This document shows, piece after piece, positions 28,604 to 37,499 of a stretch of 64,000 nt of DNA; within the stretch, counting starts at the first letter, position 1, and every line of letters starts with the position of its first letter. The position numbers were made by a program, and so were the translations under genes. Source of the stretch: Vibrio sagamiensis NBRC 104589 (GTDB lineage Bacteria; Pseudomonadota; Gammaproteobacteria; Enterobacterales; Vibrionaceae); NCBI RefSeq assembly GCF_007990935.1, contig NZ_BJXJ01000016.1:32785-96784 (forward strand), written 5' to 3'. Below the pieces are notes generated by a model. It made no database searches. It worked only from the letters and a program-made list of their open reading frames with translations, and was not told the origin of the DNA.

Positions 28604-29524
28604 ATGAAAAGTGAACACCACTACCCGATAGGAACCCCTGGCCAGCCTTGGGGAGAAGAAGAACGTTTGGCTTGGTTTAAGCAGTGTGAGGTGAAACGCA
28701 GCTATCAGCAAGAGGTGGTCAGCAAAATTAAAGCGCTTGATGGTCGTTTTAACGTTGAACAATACGGTGCTCTTTCTTACGACGAATTGCGCTTCCCATT
28801 ATTTTGCATTAAGACGCAAAACTGGGATCCAGCGAAGCCAACAATCTTGGTGACCGGTGGCGTTCATGGCTATGAAACCAGCGGTGTGCATGGCGCATTA
28901 AAATTCGCAGATACACAAGCAGAACGTTATGAACAATACTTTAATATTGTCATTGCGCCATGTGTTAGTCCATGGGGTTATGAAGTGATCAATCGCTGGA
29001 ACCCAAATGCCATCGATCCTAACCGTTCTTTCTATGCAGACAGCCCTGCTGAAGAGTCAGCAAATTTAATTAAACTGGTTGCGACTCTGGGTGATATCTT
29101 AATGCATATTGATTTACATGAAACAACCGACACCGACGAAACAGAATTCCGCCCAGCTTTGTCTGCAAGAGATGGTGCTGAATACAGTGAAGGTTTGATA
29201 CCAGATGGTTTTTATACTGTCGGCGACTCTGAAAACCCTCAACTGGATTTTCAAAAGGCTGTGATTGATTCTGTCGCCAAAGTGACTCACATTGCACCTG
29301 CTGATCATAACGGAGAAATCATCGGTTCCGCGGTGGTTCAACATGGGGTGATCCTATACCCAATGGTTAAGCTTGGTTTATGTGGTGGGGTGACTCGTTG
29401 TACCTATGGCACGACAACTGAAGTCTACCCTGACAGTCCTAAGGTCACTGATGAAGAGTGCAATGATGCACAGGTAGCAGCGATTGTCGGCGGTCTGGAC
29501 TATGTGATTGGGCAGTTGGCATAA
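28604..29524 (+). CDS. M14-family zinc metallocarboxypeptidase
   Basis: 306 residues without a signal peptide, so probably cytoplasmic. Zinc-ligand motif HGYE in GGVHGYETSG (HxxE) and a third ligand in HIDLHE are as in M14 carboxypeptidases; NPNAIDPNRSF supplies the substrate-binding arginine region. Related proteins are often named succinylglutamate desuccinylase/aspartoacylase-like or M14 peptidases; the substrate is not known. A partial copy of its 3' end lies 1.9 kb downstream. Confidence 0.8.
   Translation: MKSEHHYPIGTPGQPWGEEERLAWFKQCEVKRSYQQEVVSKIKALDGRFNVEQYGALSYDELRFPLFCIKTQNWDPAKPTILVTGGVHGYETSGVHGALKFADTQAERYEQYFNIVIAPCVSPWGYEVINRWNPNAIDPNRSFYADSPAEESANLIKLVATLGDILMHIDLHETTDTDETEFRPALSARDGAEYSEGLIPDGFYTVGDSENPQLDFQKAVIDSVAKVTHIAPADHNGEIIGSAVVQHGVILYPMVKLGLCGGVTRCTYGTTTEVYPDSPKVTDEECNDAQVAAIVGGLDYVIGQLA
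29332..29441 (+). repeat. Left copy of a 110-bp duplication (inside the M14 gene)
   Basis: This part of the carboxypeptidase gene recurs in the same orientation at 31251-31360 with about 8 differences in 110 bases. The two copies flank the small membrane-protein gene and the LRR gene. Confidence 0.9.
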
Positions 29525-29530
29525 AGTATA

Positions 29531-29558
29531 CCCAACATGCTCTTCACAGCATGTTGGG
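29531..29558. terminator. Bidirectional hairpin after the M14 gene
   Basis: CCCAACATGCT (29531-29541) pairs perfectly with AGCATGTTGGG (29548-29558). It lies just beyond the M14 stop and just beyond the stop of the minus-strand small gene at 29570, so it may serve both. No long T-run. Confidence 0.6.
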
Positions 29559-29569
29559 TTATCGAACCG

Positions 29570-29782
29570 TTACGCCATAAATGTCTTATAAAAATTACGC
29601 ACACATTGAATGGTGCAGTAAATCATTGTGGTGAAAAACGCAATTGCCATGTAATCATAAATGTCACTAATAACACCATCCGACAGCGCATCACAGCTTC
29701 GACTCCACAAGTTTGGCAAATGATGTAATAACAATAATGCCCCCGTAATCCTAAATAAGGTTTTATTGGCTTTAGACTTCAT
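29570..29782 (-). CDS. Small membrane protein coupled to the LRR gene
   Basis: 70 residues from the ATG at 29782, chosen because AAGGAG lies 7 bases upstream. Two hydrophobic segments (about 8-25 and 43-62) predict an inner-membrane protein. It starts 12 bases after the stop of the LRR gene on the same strand, so the two are probably one operon. No family is recognised; a partner or protective protein for the LRR product is possible but unproven. Confidence 0.55.
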   Translation of the reverse strand: MKSKANKTLFRITGALLLLHHLPNLWSRSCDALSDGVISDIYDYMAIAFFTTMIYCTIQCVRNFYKTFMA

Positions 29783-29794
29783 CAAAAACACTCC

Positions 29795-31195
29795 TTAAAA
29801 AAGTAACTGCTTCTTGCGGGGTAAGATTTTATAAAAATGGGTTCTAAAGATACTAAATTCTACATTTTCATAAGTTTTTATTGTTTCATCATCTATATGT
29901 AATAAAGGATTCCCAGATAAATTAAGCTGATTCAACTGACTACCAATAGGTAAATTGGGCACTTCTATTACTTTATTATCAGGTAATAATAACGACTTTA
30001 ATTTAGGAGCAAGTAAAGCTGGAGCGATATCATACACTTCATTATCATATAAATAAAGATTTTCTAAATTAGGTAATTTTCTTACAGCAGAAATATCGAC
30101 CACGTTACAATACCGACAATCAATTTCTTTTAAGCTAGGAACATTTTCAATTCCCTCCAAATTGGGCAGGTTATTATTATTACCCTCCAGTTCAGTCAAA
30201 TTAGGCAGTTCGGATAACTTAGCTATAAAGTTCCCATCGGTATTATTAACAAACAAGCGTTTTAATTGATGCAGCCCTTTTATACTAGGTAGGTTTTCAT
30301 CGTCAGGATTTAATAAAGATAGATCTTCAACATTAGGTGGAAACTTTAAATCTTGCACTTCTTTTCCTTTTATGCTGAATAACCTTAGTTTGGTCAAATT
30401 TTCTAATTTATAGAGATCATCGATATCATGATATGAAGGTGAAGAAGCAATAAGTGTTTTGAGACTATTAAATGTTTCTATTTTTAACCCTGTCTCTTTG
30501 CCATCTCGCTCTGTATATGCAACTAATAGATATTCTAAATTAGGGTTATTGTTAAGCCCAGATAAGTCTTTTACTTTACCTGTATAAAGGATCAAAGAGT
30601 TTAAATTTTTATGAACACTTAAACCATCGATATTTATGGTGTCTTCTTCTTCTATTTTGGCTCTAATGAGTTTGCCACTTTTAGGCAATTTAATATCTTT
30701 TAAACCATTAAGAGTTAAAGTGATGGTCTCAAGGTTATTAAACTGACTCATATCTAACACTGCCCTCTCTACTTGAGAGCATTTTAATATCAAGTGGCTG
30801 ACTGTGCTAAGTGATGGAATCACCTCTACTGGAATTATGGTGTCTTCTTCTGCAATAAAGTGAATGACTTGACCTTTTCTATTGAGCAATACAATGACTT
30901 TAGAGCGATTACCTCCAAAATAAATAAAATCATAATTTGAAACACCTGGTGTGAATTTTTTATTATTTCTATCTTTAATAGTTATATCAGGCCCCATCTC
31001 ACCAGTTAAGCCATCGACATAAATACTGAGATCACCGTGGTTAGGCTTTATATATTTGATCAGCTGCTGTGCTGCTGGAGAAGCTTGGATAATAGCATCT
31101 GCTTTTTGCTGCTTTGTCAATGCTAATACAGGCAAACTTAGCCATAACATTAATAAGCCGATGAACATACTTTTAATCTTTATGGGAGTATTCAT
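29795..31195 (-). CDS. Secreted leucine-rich-repeat protein
   Basis: 466 residues. A signal peptide is clear (residues 1-26, ending VLA). Residues about 30-130 form a non-repeat N-terminal domain; from about 130 to the end are leucine-rich repeats of internalin-like spacing, for example LPNLENLYLYDNEVYDI and SQLNQLNLSGNPLLHI. No enzymatic domain is visible. LRR proteins of this kind usually bind other proteins at the cell surface or outside. The gene and its small membrane partner sit between the two copies of a 110-bp carboxypeptidase segment, which marks the pair as an insertion. Confidence 0.72.
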   Translation of the reverse strand: MNTPIKIKSMFIGLLMLWLSLPVLALTKQQKADAIIQASPAAQQLIKYIKPNHGDLSIYVDGLTGEMGPDITIKDRNNKKFTPGVSNYDFIYFGGNRSKVIVLLNRKGQVIHFIAEEDTIIPVEVIPSLSTVSHLILKCSQVERAVLDMSQFNNLETITLTLNGLKDIKLPKSGKLIRAKIEEEDTINIDGLSVHKNLNSLILYTGKVKDLSGLNNNPNLEYLLVAYTERDGKETGLKIETFNSLKTLIASSPSYHDIDDLYKLENLTKLRLFSIKGKEVQDLKFPPNVEDLSLLNPDDENLPSIKGLHQLKRLFVNNTDGNFIAKLSELPNLTELEGNNNNLPNLEGIENVPSLKEIDCRYCNVVDISAVRKLPNLENLYLYDNEVYDIAPALLAPKLKSLLLPDNKVIEVPNLPIGSQLNQLNLSGNPLLHIDDETIKTYENVEFSIFRTHFYKILPRKKQLLF

Positions 31196-31250
31196 TTTTT
31201 TACTTCTCCTGCAATCGACTCTGTCAAAAGTTTTGGTATCCTATAACTTG

Positions 31251-31360
31251 GGTGGTTCAACATGGGGTGATTTTTAACCCAATGGTTAAGCTTGGTTTAT
31301 GTGGTGGGGTGACTCGTTGTACCTATGGCATAACAACTGAAGTTTACCCAGACAGTCCTA
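31251..31360 (+). pseudogene. Right copy of the 110-bp duplication: remnant of an M14 carboxypeptidase gene end
   Basis: Nearly identical to 29332-29441. The remnant carries TGG GGT GAT TTT TAA at the place where the intact gene has an open frame, so it cannot code for the same peptide. It lies in the upstream region of the LRR gene. See findings. Confidence 0.85.
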
Positions 31361-31369
31361 GTTCGAATA

Positions 31370-31398
31370 ACAGAGACCGCCTAGTTGGCGGTCTCTGT
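31370..31398. terminator. Strong hairpin next to the duplicated segment
   Basis: ACAGAGACCGCC (31370-31381) pairs perfectly with GGCGGTCTCTGT (31387-31398) over a 5-base loop. No long T-run on either side, but stem strength suggests a terminator, perhaps the ancestral end of the duplicated gene. Confidence 0.6.
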
Positions 31399-31463
31399 AT
31401 TGATGTTTGAAAAGCTCTGAATCGATGTAAAGTCGCTGACAAAAACTGCGGCTATTTCAAACT

Positions 31464-31487
31464 AAAAGCGCCATTTCTGACGCTTTT
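31464..31487 (-). terminator. Terminator of the three-gene effector-like operon
   Basis: AAAAGCG (31464-31470) pairs with CGCTTTT (31481-31487). On the minus strand it reads into TTTTAGTTT, 30-50 bases after the stop at 31516. Confidence 0.6.
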
Positions 31488-31515
31488 CGTTTATATAGTG
31501 ACTAATGAGGAACTG

Positions 31516-34500
31516 TTAGTCATCTTGCTCACCAACCCAATCAGCAAGCATCTCCATCCTTTTATCCACCAAAGGATCAAAACTACTGTTAATTTTCATC
31601 CACTTTTGTAAGTTACGGCTTGGAAGAAACTTAACCTCATCTCTTTTTTGACTTTGGTGTTCATCTGAGCTGATTTGATTGACTAAATTAGCGTGCGTAA
31701 TCTCTTTTGTCTTATCAATCAGCGAGTACCACCTTCTAGGTATACTTTTCACACCACAATCAACCAACTTAAGTTCGTTTGTTTCGAGATTTTCGATGCC
31801 TACACCTTGATAGCTGCTCACCGTAGTAGAAAAAGTTATGCCTGTTTGACTCAGAGTAAAAAATCCCTCAAAACCAATTGGCTTAATCAATGGCCTTAAT
31901 CCTTTTACTTTATGACCAAAGAAATTAATGTACTCCAGATCAACTACATTAGCATATAGAACGGTTTCTTTATCCTCAATCATCAATCGTTTTAAATCAT
32001 TACTATCTAGATCATTTTTAATTTTCTTAATCAGCTTCAAGACAGAATCAGGAACGATAGTTTTGGTTTCAGTTTTATCTTGAGCTATAAACTCATACTG
32101 ATCTTTTCCTTTTGATTTTATTGTGCCAAGTCTAAATACCTCTTTAAACTCCCCAACAACCCTATTTTTTAATAGTACACTTATTGGGATAGCATTAGGA
32201 TCAAAGCCCATTTTTTCATAGTTATTTACTGCGTTTGTAACCACTTCTGTTCTAATAATCAGGGTCGCTTGCACATCTTTATCCCAATCAAATTCCTCTA
32301 TCTTTCCTCTTTTTTTACCCAGTTTTTTAACCAAAGGATCTTTAATTTCATCGGAAAAACAGCTCAAACCTTTTTGCTCAATATAAAAACTTGCTTGCGG
32401 TTTATCGAACATCTTAGGAAATAGAATTTGTTGAGTATCTTTTTGTGGTTTCAAGAAATTTTCTATGTAAAACTTCCCATCTTGTTTACTAAAGGGAGAA
32501 AAGTCTACGAAGTTCTTTGTAAAGCTGTATTCACGAGTTGGGCTCAAGGAAACATTAAATCTTCGAACAACTCGGTTGCCCCAAGCGACTGGCACCAAAT
32601 TCACGTCATACTCTGTATTTTTTTGATTAAGAATAGAGAGTTGTAAAAAGTACGAAAGTATTTTATGAGCACCTGAACTGGTTGATGGCTTATTTGAGTC
32701 GAACAAACTCTTTAAGAGCCTGTCGTTATAATTGGCAACAGGCCTAATACCAAATATACGGTGTTTACCAAAGAAGTAGCTTGGTTCAATAATCACGCCA
32801 TGGGCTATTTTCTCATTACTTTTTCCTTTTACTTCAAAGTAATCCTTCAGTTTCGTTTGTTCCGCTTCAGTAAAAGAAGAAAGCATTAATTGACTGCTGT
32901 ACTCAACATGGCGAGAAGCAACCGAATCAAAGAATTTCCAGTCTCCTTCATTAGTATTGTAAGACATCACATCAAGCTTGACTGGAAGGCTTTGATATTT
33001 ATCTACCTTGTCATCATCAAAAATTACAACAACTCTCACATTGTCAAAAGGAGTCAGTTGCTCTTGGTTACTTTTATAGTAATCAGCAAAAGGAATCCAA
33101 TCATCTTTTTTTGGTGCCGGTTGAGTTTTATCCTTATAAGAACGTCTTACAAAAACTTCGACTCCTTTGAAGATCTCTGTATCTAGGCCCTCTGGAACCC
33201 TCGTCGACTGTAAGCTCTTAAACGTTTCTTCATCCTTGCTAGCTCGGTAATGTACTGGAAAGTAGTGATTAAACTTAGTCGCTTTCTCCAAGGTTTTTTC
33301 TGTGATGTCATTATTAAATGCCCCACTAAAAATAGCAGTTCCTTGAGCTAAAACCACTTCAGCAGAGTAGGGACGCAATAATTGATAGGATTCATCATAG
33401 CCATTAGCATCCATCCAGACTTCATCCAAATGATTTATTCCTAGTAAAGAGGTTTCAATATCCCAGTCATCACTCAAAATATATTTATCAATATAACCAA
33501 GTATATTTAACTGTGAGAATTCTTTAAGCCTTTTGCTGTTATTAGATGGACGTGGAGTGATACCTCGGTCAAACGTGTAGATTTCGCTGAAAGCTTCACT
33601 CGCTTTAATAAGTCGAATCAAGCCATTAAATGCCGACAAACGCTTCATATAAGCATGCATTTGCGCATGGAAGACACTGCCGTTCTCAACATCTGAGAAA
33701 TAAGCATTAATTGCCATAATATCGTTTAAACGGATCTGCTCAATGGCTCTTTTTATATCATTTTCGTCATCAAATCTTTCCATAAACTTTAATGCATCAT
33801 TGGCCAAAGATAGTGCGGCACCACCAAATTGAGCCCATGCAGTGAATACCGGAAAGACAACACCAGCACCAAGTAATAATATATCAATCCCACTATCAAT
33901 TACTGCTAGAAGATCCTCATTATTTTTTATGTCTGAGGTGATTTTCGCTTTTGCTGCTTTTTCAACATCGTAAAGCCCTGCACGACATGGGGGGTAATCT
34001 GTCATGCTATCAAAATGAAATATGACTTCTACCCGACGGTTTCTCTGTCGCTCTTGTTTGGTCGAATTATGGTTATTGGGTAGCGGTGAAGAATCTCCCC
34101 AAGCTTTGATATAGAACATTTTATCCCATATCTGACGCTCCGGATCACTCGGGATTGCATCTAAAATTGCTTTTTTCACCGCTTCTGCTCGGCGCTGGGA
34201 AAGCTCTATATTGTATTCTTGCTCCCCGATATTACACGTGTGCCCAGAAACAGTAATTTTAAAAGGCGTCTTGGAAATTTTTATTAATTCACTGGCTATG
34301 TTTTTAAAAATATCTTTAGAATGTTCTGTTTGCTTTATCCTATCAGAGTCAAAAGGAAACAAAGTTGCATTAAAGCGAAGCATGGTGTTACCCACTTGTG
34401 CCTGTTGTGAGTGATGATCTAAAACCTCCTTATTCTTGAGATTATTTAGCTTCTCACGTAATGCTGTAATCGCTTGGTGATATTTTTCGGTAACATTTTC

Positions 34501-36267
34501 CTCTTGTAATTCCTTTAATTGTTGTTGCTGTAATGAAACAGTAGAAGATGAATACGCTTGTATCTTACCCATTAAAACATCATCAGCTTTTTCACTATTG
34601 TTCGATGAGTAACTATTCAAACTATAAATTGCATTGGCAATCGTCAGTGGTTTATCCAATATCCAATTTCCCGCCTTACCTATTTTTTTCAAGTATGGGT
34701 TAAGTGATTCATTATGAAATTGTTGAATATTGAGTGATGGAAAAATATCGTTTAATCGAGTTAAAACTTGCATTTGTGGTGGTACTTGCTGAAATACAGA
34801 GCTAGTCGACCAATCGACGATACTTTGCAGAGAATCATTTGCACTGTTTAATTTTTCGATAAAACCTAACGACGCCATGGTAATACCTGTCGCTTTCTGA
34901 GCAATATCGACTAACCCGCCAGATTCAGGGTTTGTGGAATCTCCAGGTAAAGCAGACACTGCCGCCGCCAATGCTTGAGCCAATGACTTCCAAGTTAAAC
35001 CATTTTCTAAACACCCTAATGCCGCATCCACACTGCCTTTGTGCGTTTGCAATAACTGCCATGACTGTTCTGGCAATGATACACTGCCTTCAGGTTTCAG
35101 TGAATTAAGCTGTTTCACATCAGCATAAGGCTGATTTGTCAGTGTCGAGGTAATCCCCGTAAAAAACTGTGGCGCGTGATTAATCAGCGCTTCTTCGACA
35201 CTAATAGGATCACCACTGACAACGGTAGTACGGCCAGTACTAGTGTGAATGGGGAGATCAAATACTTTTTCTTTTAAACTGTATTGCTCGGGCAGGTTTA
35301 ATTGCCGCAAAGCTTTTCTGCCTCGTTCATCAACAGTTTCTAAGTTCACATCTATCCTGGCATATTCTTCCAGCTGATGTAGAGCCAAAGCCTGCGCAGA
35401 TTCAATCCAGAATGTAGCAACAAAATATTGCCCTGTGTCTTTTTGATCGCTTCCGTTCTCATCCTGTTGAAAGTAGTTATACGATACCTCTTTAACTAAT
35501 GAAGTAGGCTGATTGAGATCGCTGTTTTCTTGATCCCCAACGACAAGACCCGCCAATGATATCGGCAAATCTCTCAACGTGACGGTAGCACCAACATAAT
35601 CTTTGGTGGAGAAAGCTACTTGCACGGTATAAAATTGCGGCACTTCCAACACATGAATGGTGCTGTTTTTATAGTTTTTGTGCCATTTTTGATAGTCTGA
35701 AAAATAACTGTTTTCAAGTAAGATTTTATCGTTAACCGGTAGTATACAGGCTTCTTTGACTGGTACACCCACGACGGAAAATTGATCGATTACAGTATTG
35801 TCTCTGCCTGCGGTCTCTTTCAAAAAGGCATAAAGATCCGTCATCCAGCCTCGCCCCGTTGGTGAATCTCCGCCACCTGATTTTTCCTCACCGGCTTTAA
35901 CAATTTGTGACAGTGGCATTAAGTAACTAGGGAAGAACAGCACTTTTTGCAGTACTCTACCTTTCTCAGTCGACTTAGTGGTATTACTTGAGGATAATGG
36001 CGTCCGTACCAGCGTTAGCATATCCTCTTGTTTTTCAGACAGCAGGCTTAAGCGACCATGCTTATCACTGGCTGCAATCGGCGCTTCGCAAGTCACTTCA
36101 AGCATGGTCTCACCAGCCACAATGGTCGCTGACTCTTGTTGCTTCATATCTTGCAGGGCTAAGGTTTCATGAGGTAATGGAAAATAGCCACTGGTTGGCT
36201 GACCTTTTGCGCCATATAGCCGACCCATTAAATACAGTTCATCTACATTCAATAACTTTGATGGCAT
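31516..36267 (-). CDS. Giant protein with central OmpA-type peptidoglycan-binding domain (effector-like)
   Basis: 1583 residues from the ATG at 36265-36267 (a GTG one codon earlier overlaps the upstream TAG). No signal peptide. The N-terminal 550 residues are mostly beta-rich and of no known family; a Gln/Glu/Leu-rich coiled coil lies near 570-620; an OmpA C-terminal-like domain spans about 630-752, with FPFDSD at 637-642, SGHTCN at 674-679 and LSQRRAEAV at 689-697 (the usual LSxxRAxxV). A hydrophobic stretch follows at about 794-817, then some 760 residues without a recognised domain. It is the last gene of a three-gene operon. Size, lack of signal peptide, OmpA domain and linkage to a MIX-like protein suggest a type VI secretion cargo, but no secretion core genes are in the window. 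Confidence 0.7.
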   Translation of the reverse strand: MPSKLLNVDELYLMGRLYGAKGQPTSGYFPLPHETLALQDMKQQESATIVAGETMLEVTCEAPIAASDKHGRLSLLSEKQEDMLTLVRTPLSSSNTTKSTEKGRVLQKVLFFPSYLMPLSQIVKAGEEKSGGGDSPTGRGWMTDLYAFLKETAGRDNTVIDQFSVVGVPVKEACILPVNDKILLENSYFSDYQKWHKNYKNSTIHVLEVPQFYTVQVAFSTKDYVGATVTLRDLPISLAGLVVGDQENSDLNQPTSLVKEVSYNYFQQDENGSDQKDTGQYFVATFWIESAQALALHQLEEYARIDVNLETVDERGRKALRQLNLPEQYSLKEKVFDLPIHTSTGRTTVVSGDPISVEEALINHAPQFFTGITSTLTNQPYADVKQLNSLKPEGSVSLPEQSWQLLQTHKGSVDAALGCLENGLTWKSLAQALAAAVSALPGDSTNPESGGLVDIAQKATGITMASLGFIEKLNSANDSLQSIVDWSTSSVFQQVPPQMQVLTRLNDIFPSLNIQQFHNESLNPYLKKIGKAGNWILDKPLTIANAIYSLNSYSSNNSEKADDVLMGKIQAYSSSTVSLQQQQLKELQEENVTEKYHQAITALREKLNNLKNKEVLDHHSQQAQVGNTMLRFNATLFPFDSDRIKQTEHSKDIFKNIASELIKISKTPFKITVSGHTCNIGEQEYNIELSQRRAEAVKKAILDAIPSDPERQIWDKMFYIKAWGDSSPLPNNHNSTKQERQRNRRVEVIFHFDSMTDYPPCRAGLYDVEKAAKAKITSDIKNNEDLLAVIDSGIDILLLGAGVVFPVFTAWAQFGGAALSLANDALKFMERFDDENDIKRAIEQIRLNDIMAINAYFSDVENGSVFHAQMHAYMKRLSAFNGLIRLIKASEAFSEIYTFDRGITPRPSNNSKRLKEFSQLNILGYIDKYILSDDWDIETSLLGINHLDEVWMDANGYDESYQLLRPYSAEVVLAQGTAIFSGAFNNDITEKTLEKATKFNHYFPVHYRASKDEETFKSLQSTRVPEGLDTEIFKGVEVFVRRSYKDKTQPAPKKDDWIPFADYYKSNQEQLTPFDNVRVVVIFDDDKVDKYQSLPVKLDVMSYNTNEGDWKFFDSVASRHVEYSSQLMLSSFTEAEQTKLKDYFEVKGKSNEKIAHGVIIEPSYFFGKHRIFGIRPVANYNDRLLKSLFDSNKPSTSSGAHKILSYFLQLSILNQKNTEYDVNLVPVAWGNRVVRRFNVSLSPTREYSFTKNFVDFSPFSKQDGKFYIENFLKPQKDTQQILFPKMFDKPQASFYIEQKGLSCFSDEIKDPLVKKLGKKRGKIEEFDWDKDVQATLIIRTEVVTNAVNNYEKMGFDPNAIPISVLLKNRVVGEFKEVFRLGTIKSKGKDQYEFIAQDKTETKTIVPDSVLKLIKKIKNDLDSNDLKRLMIEDKETVLYANVVDLEYINFFGHKVKGLRPLIKPIGFEGFFTLSQTGITFSTTVSSYQGVGIENLETNELKLVDCGVKSIPRRWYSLIDKTKEITHANLVNQISSDEHQSQKRDEVKFLPSRNLQKWMKINSSFDPLVDKRMEMLADWVGEQDD

Positions 36268-36269
36268 CA

Positions 36270-37496
36270 CTATTTACCTTTATTTTGTTTTTCTATTTGA
36301 CGTTTTATTGATGCCTCATAATCCGCTTGAGTTGGAATACGAGGAAATAATGCATCCAAGTCCATATTTTCAAAGTTTTTAGCAAGCGCTTGAGGGATAA
36401 ATAAGGTCATCTTTCGGTACTTCTCAAAACTGCCATCACTATCTTCATGCTCATAGTAATACATCATGCTTTTGTATTTCCCTGGGTCTCCTTGCTGACG
36501 GATACGATAGATATAATCGCCTTTCGCTTCCATATACCATTTGCCTGGTTGCAACACGATACCTTCTGGCGCCTCTTCGATTAGAGTGCTTGGATCACTG
36601 AAGGCATAAGCATAATTGTGTTTGTCTTCAATACACACAAAATAACGGTAAGCGGGGCCTGGCCTAAAGCCACGCTCACAATGTGGCGACCACAAATCCT
36701 GTAACCCAATCAGAGACATATCTGAAAGGCGGTATAAAATTTGATCATGGCCTAGTATTTTATAACCATTTCCATCCAGATTTCTGCGTGTAGCGGTCCA
36801 GGTTAGTCGGTCCAACGCTTCATTGATGGCAAATGAACTTGTGTGAAGTGCTCGGTAAGTAAAACCGCCCTTTTCAAATTGGAGTGTAGCCGGTGTTAAA
36901 TCTTCAACCTTGCCAGTGCTCAGCTCTAAGCGACTCACCCCGACAAAGGCTTTGCCACGGAAATAATAATATTTGCTATCTTGACTGAATTGAGCGTAAC
37001 CGCAGTGATCGGTAGTTTGGAGCAATCGGCGTTCTTTTAAATCAAACACCATACAATCTGTACTGGCATTACCAAAGTAACTCATTTTTAAGTAACGACC
37101 ATCAGGAGTACGCTCAGCGGAACCAGGATAAATTAAGCGGTCACCTAACTCTTCTCGGCCCACAACTTTGCGTATATCAGTGCCATCGATGTTCATGGTA
37201 AATAAGGTCGAGTCTTTACTGTATGTGAACATTAATTGCGGCTGAGTATGTACTCTATCCCACTGTTCCATAATGGCTTTTTCTGGAAAGTGAGTAACAA
37301 TACTCCATTCTACTTTATCTACTTTTTTACCGTTTGAGCCCCAATCAGTAAATTCTTCAAGGTAAACTTTTAAATCAAGCCTTTTTTCGAATGCAGTAAG
37401 TTCTTTAGGCTGACTGTGCAACTGCATCCAACCACCTACACCGGTAGCCAGAACAGTGATGACGCCTAAAGAAATCCATAGTGTTTTGTTTTTCAT
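36270..37496 (-). CDS. Membrane-anchored, propeller-like periplasmic protein
   Basis: 408 residues. One N-terminal membrane segment (about 6-25) with Lys before it predicts a periplasm-facing anchor. The body contains repeats reminiscent of TolB/beta-propeller blades, such as FTMNIDGTDIRKVV, ERTPDGRYLKMSYFG and AQFSQDSKYYYFRG. Its TAG stop touches the start region of the giant protein and it begins 3 bases after the upstream gene ends, so all three are tightly coupled. It could be an accessory or the protective (immunity) member of the operon; this is inference. Confidence 0.65.
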   Translation of the reverse strand: MKNKTLWISLGVITVLATGVGGWMQLHSQPKELTAFEKRLDLKVYLEEFTDWGSNGKKVDKVEWSIVTHFPEKAIMEQWDRVHTQPQLMFTYSKDSTLFTMNIDGTDIRKVVGREELGDRLIYPGSAERTPDGRYLKMSYFGNASTDCMVFDLKERRLLQTTDHCGYAQFSQDSKYYYFRGKAFVGVSRLELSTGKVEDLTPATLQFEKGGFTYRALHTSSFAINEALDRLTWTATRRNLDGNGYKILGHDQILYRLSDMSLIGLQDLWSPHCERGFRPGPAYRYFVCIEDKHNYAYAFSDPSTLIEEAPEGIVLQPGKWYMEAKGDYIYRIRQQGDPGKYKSMMYYYEHEDSDGSFEKYRKMTLFIPQALAKNFENMDLDALFPRIPTQADYEASIKRQIEKQNKGK

Positions 37497-37499
37497 GTA

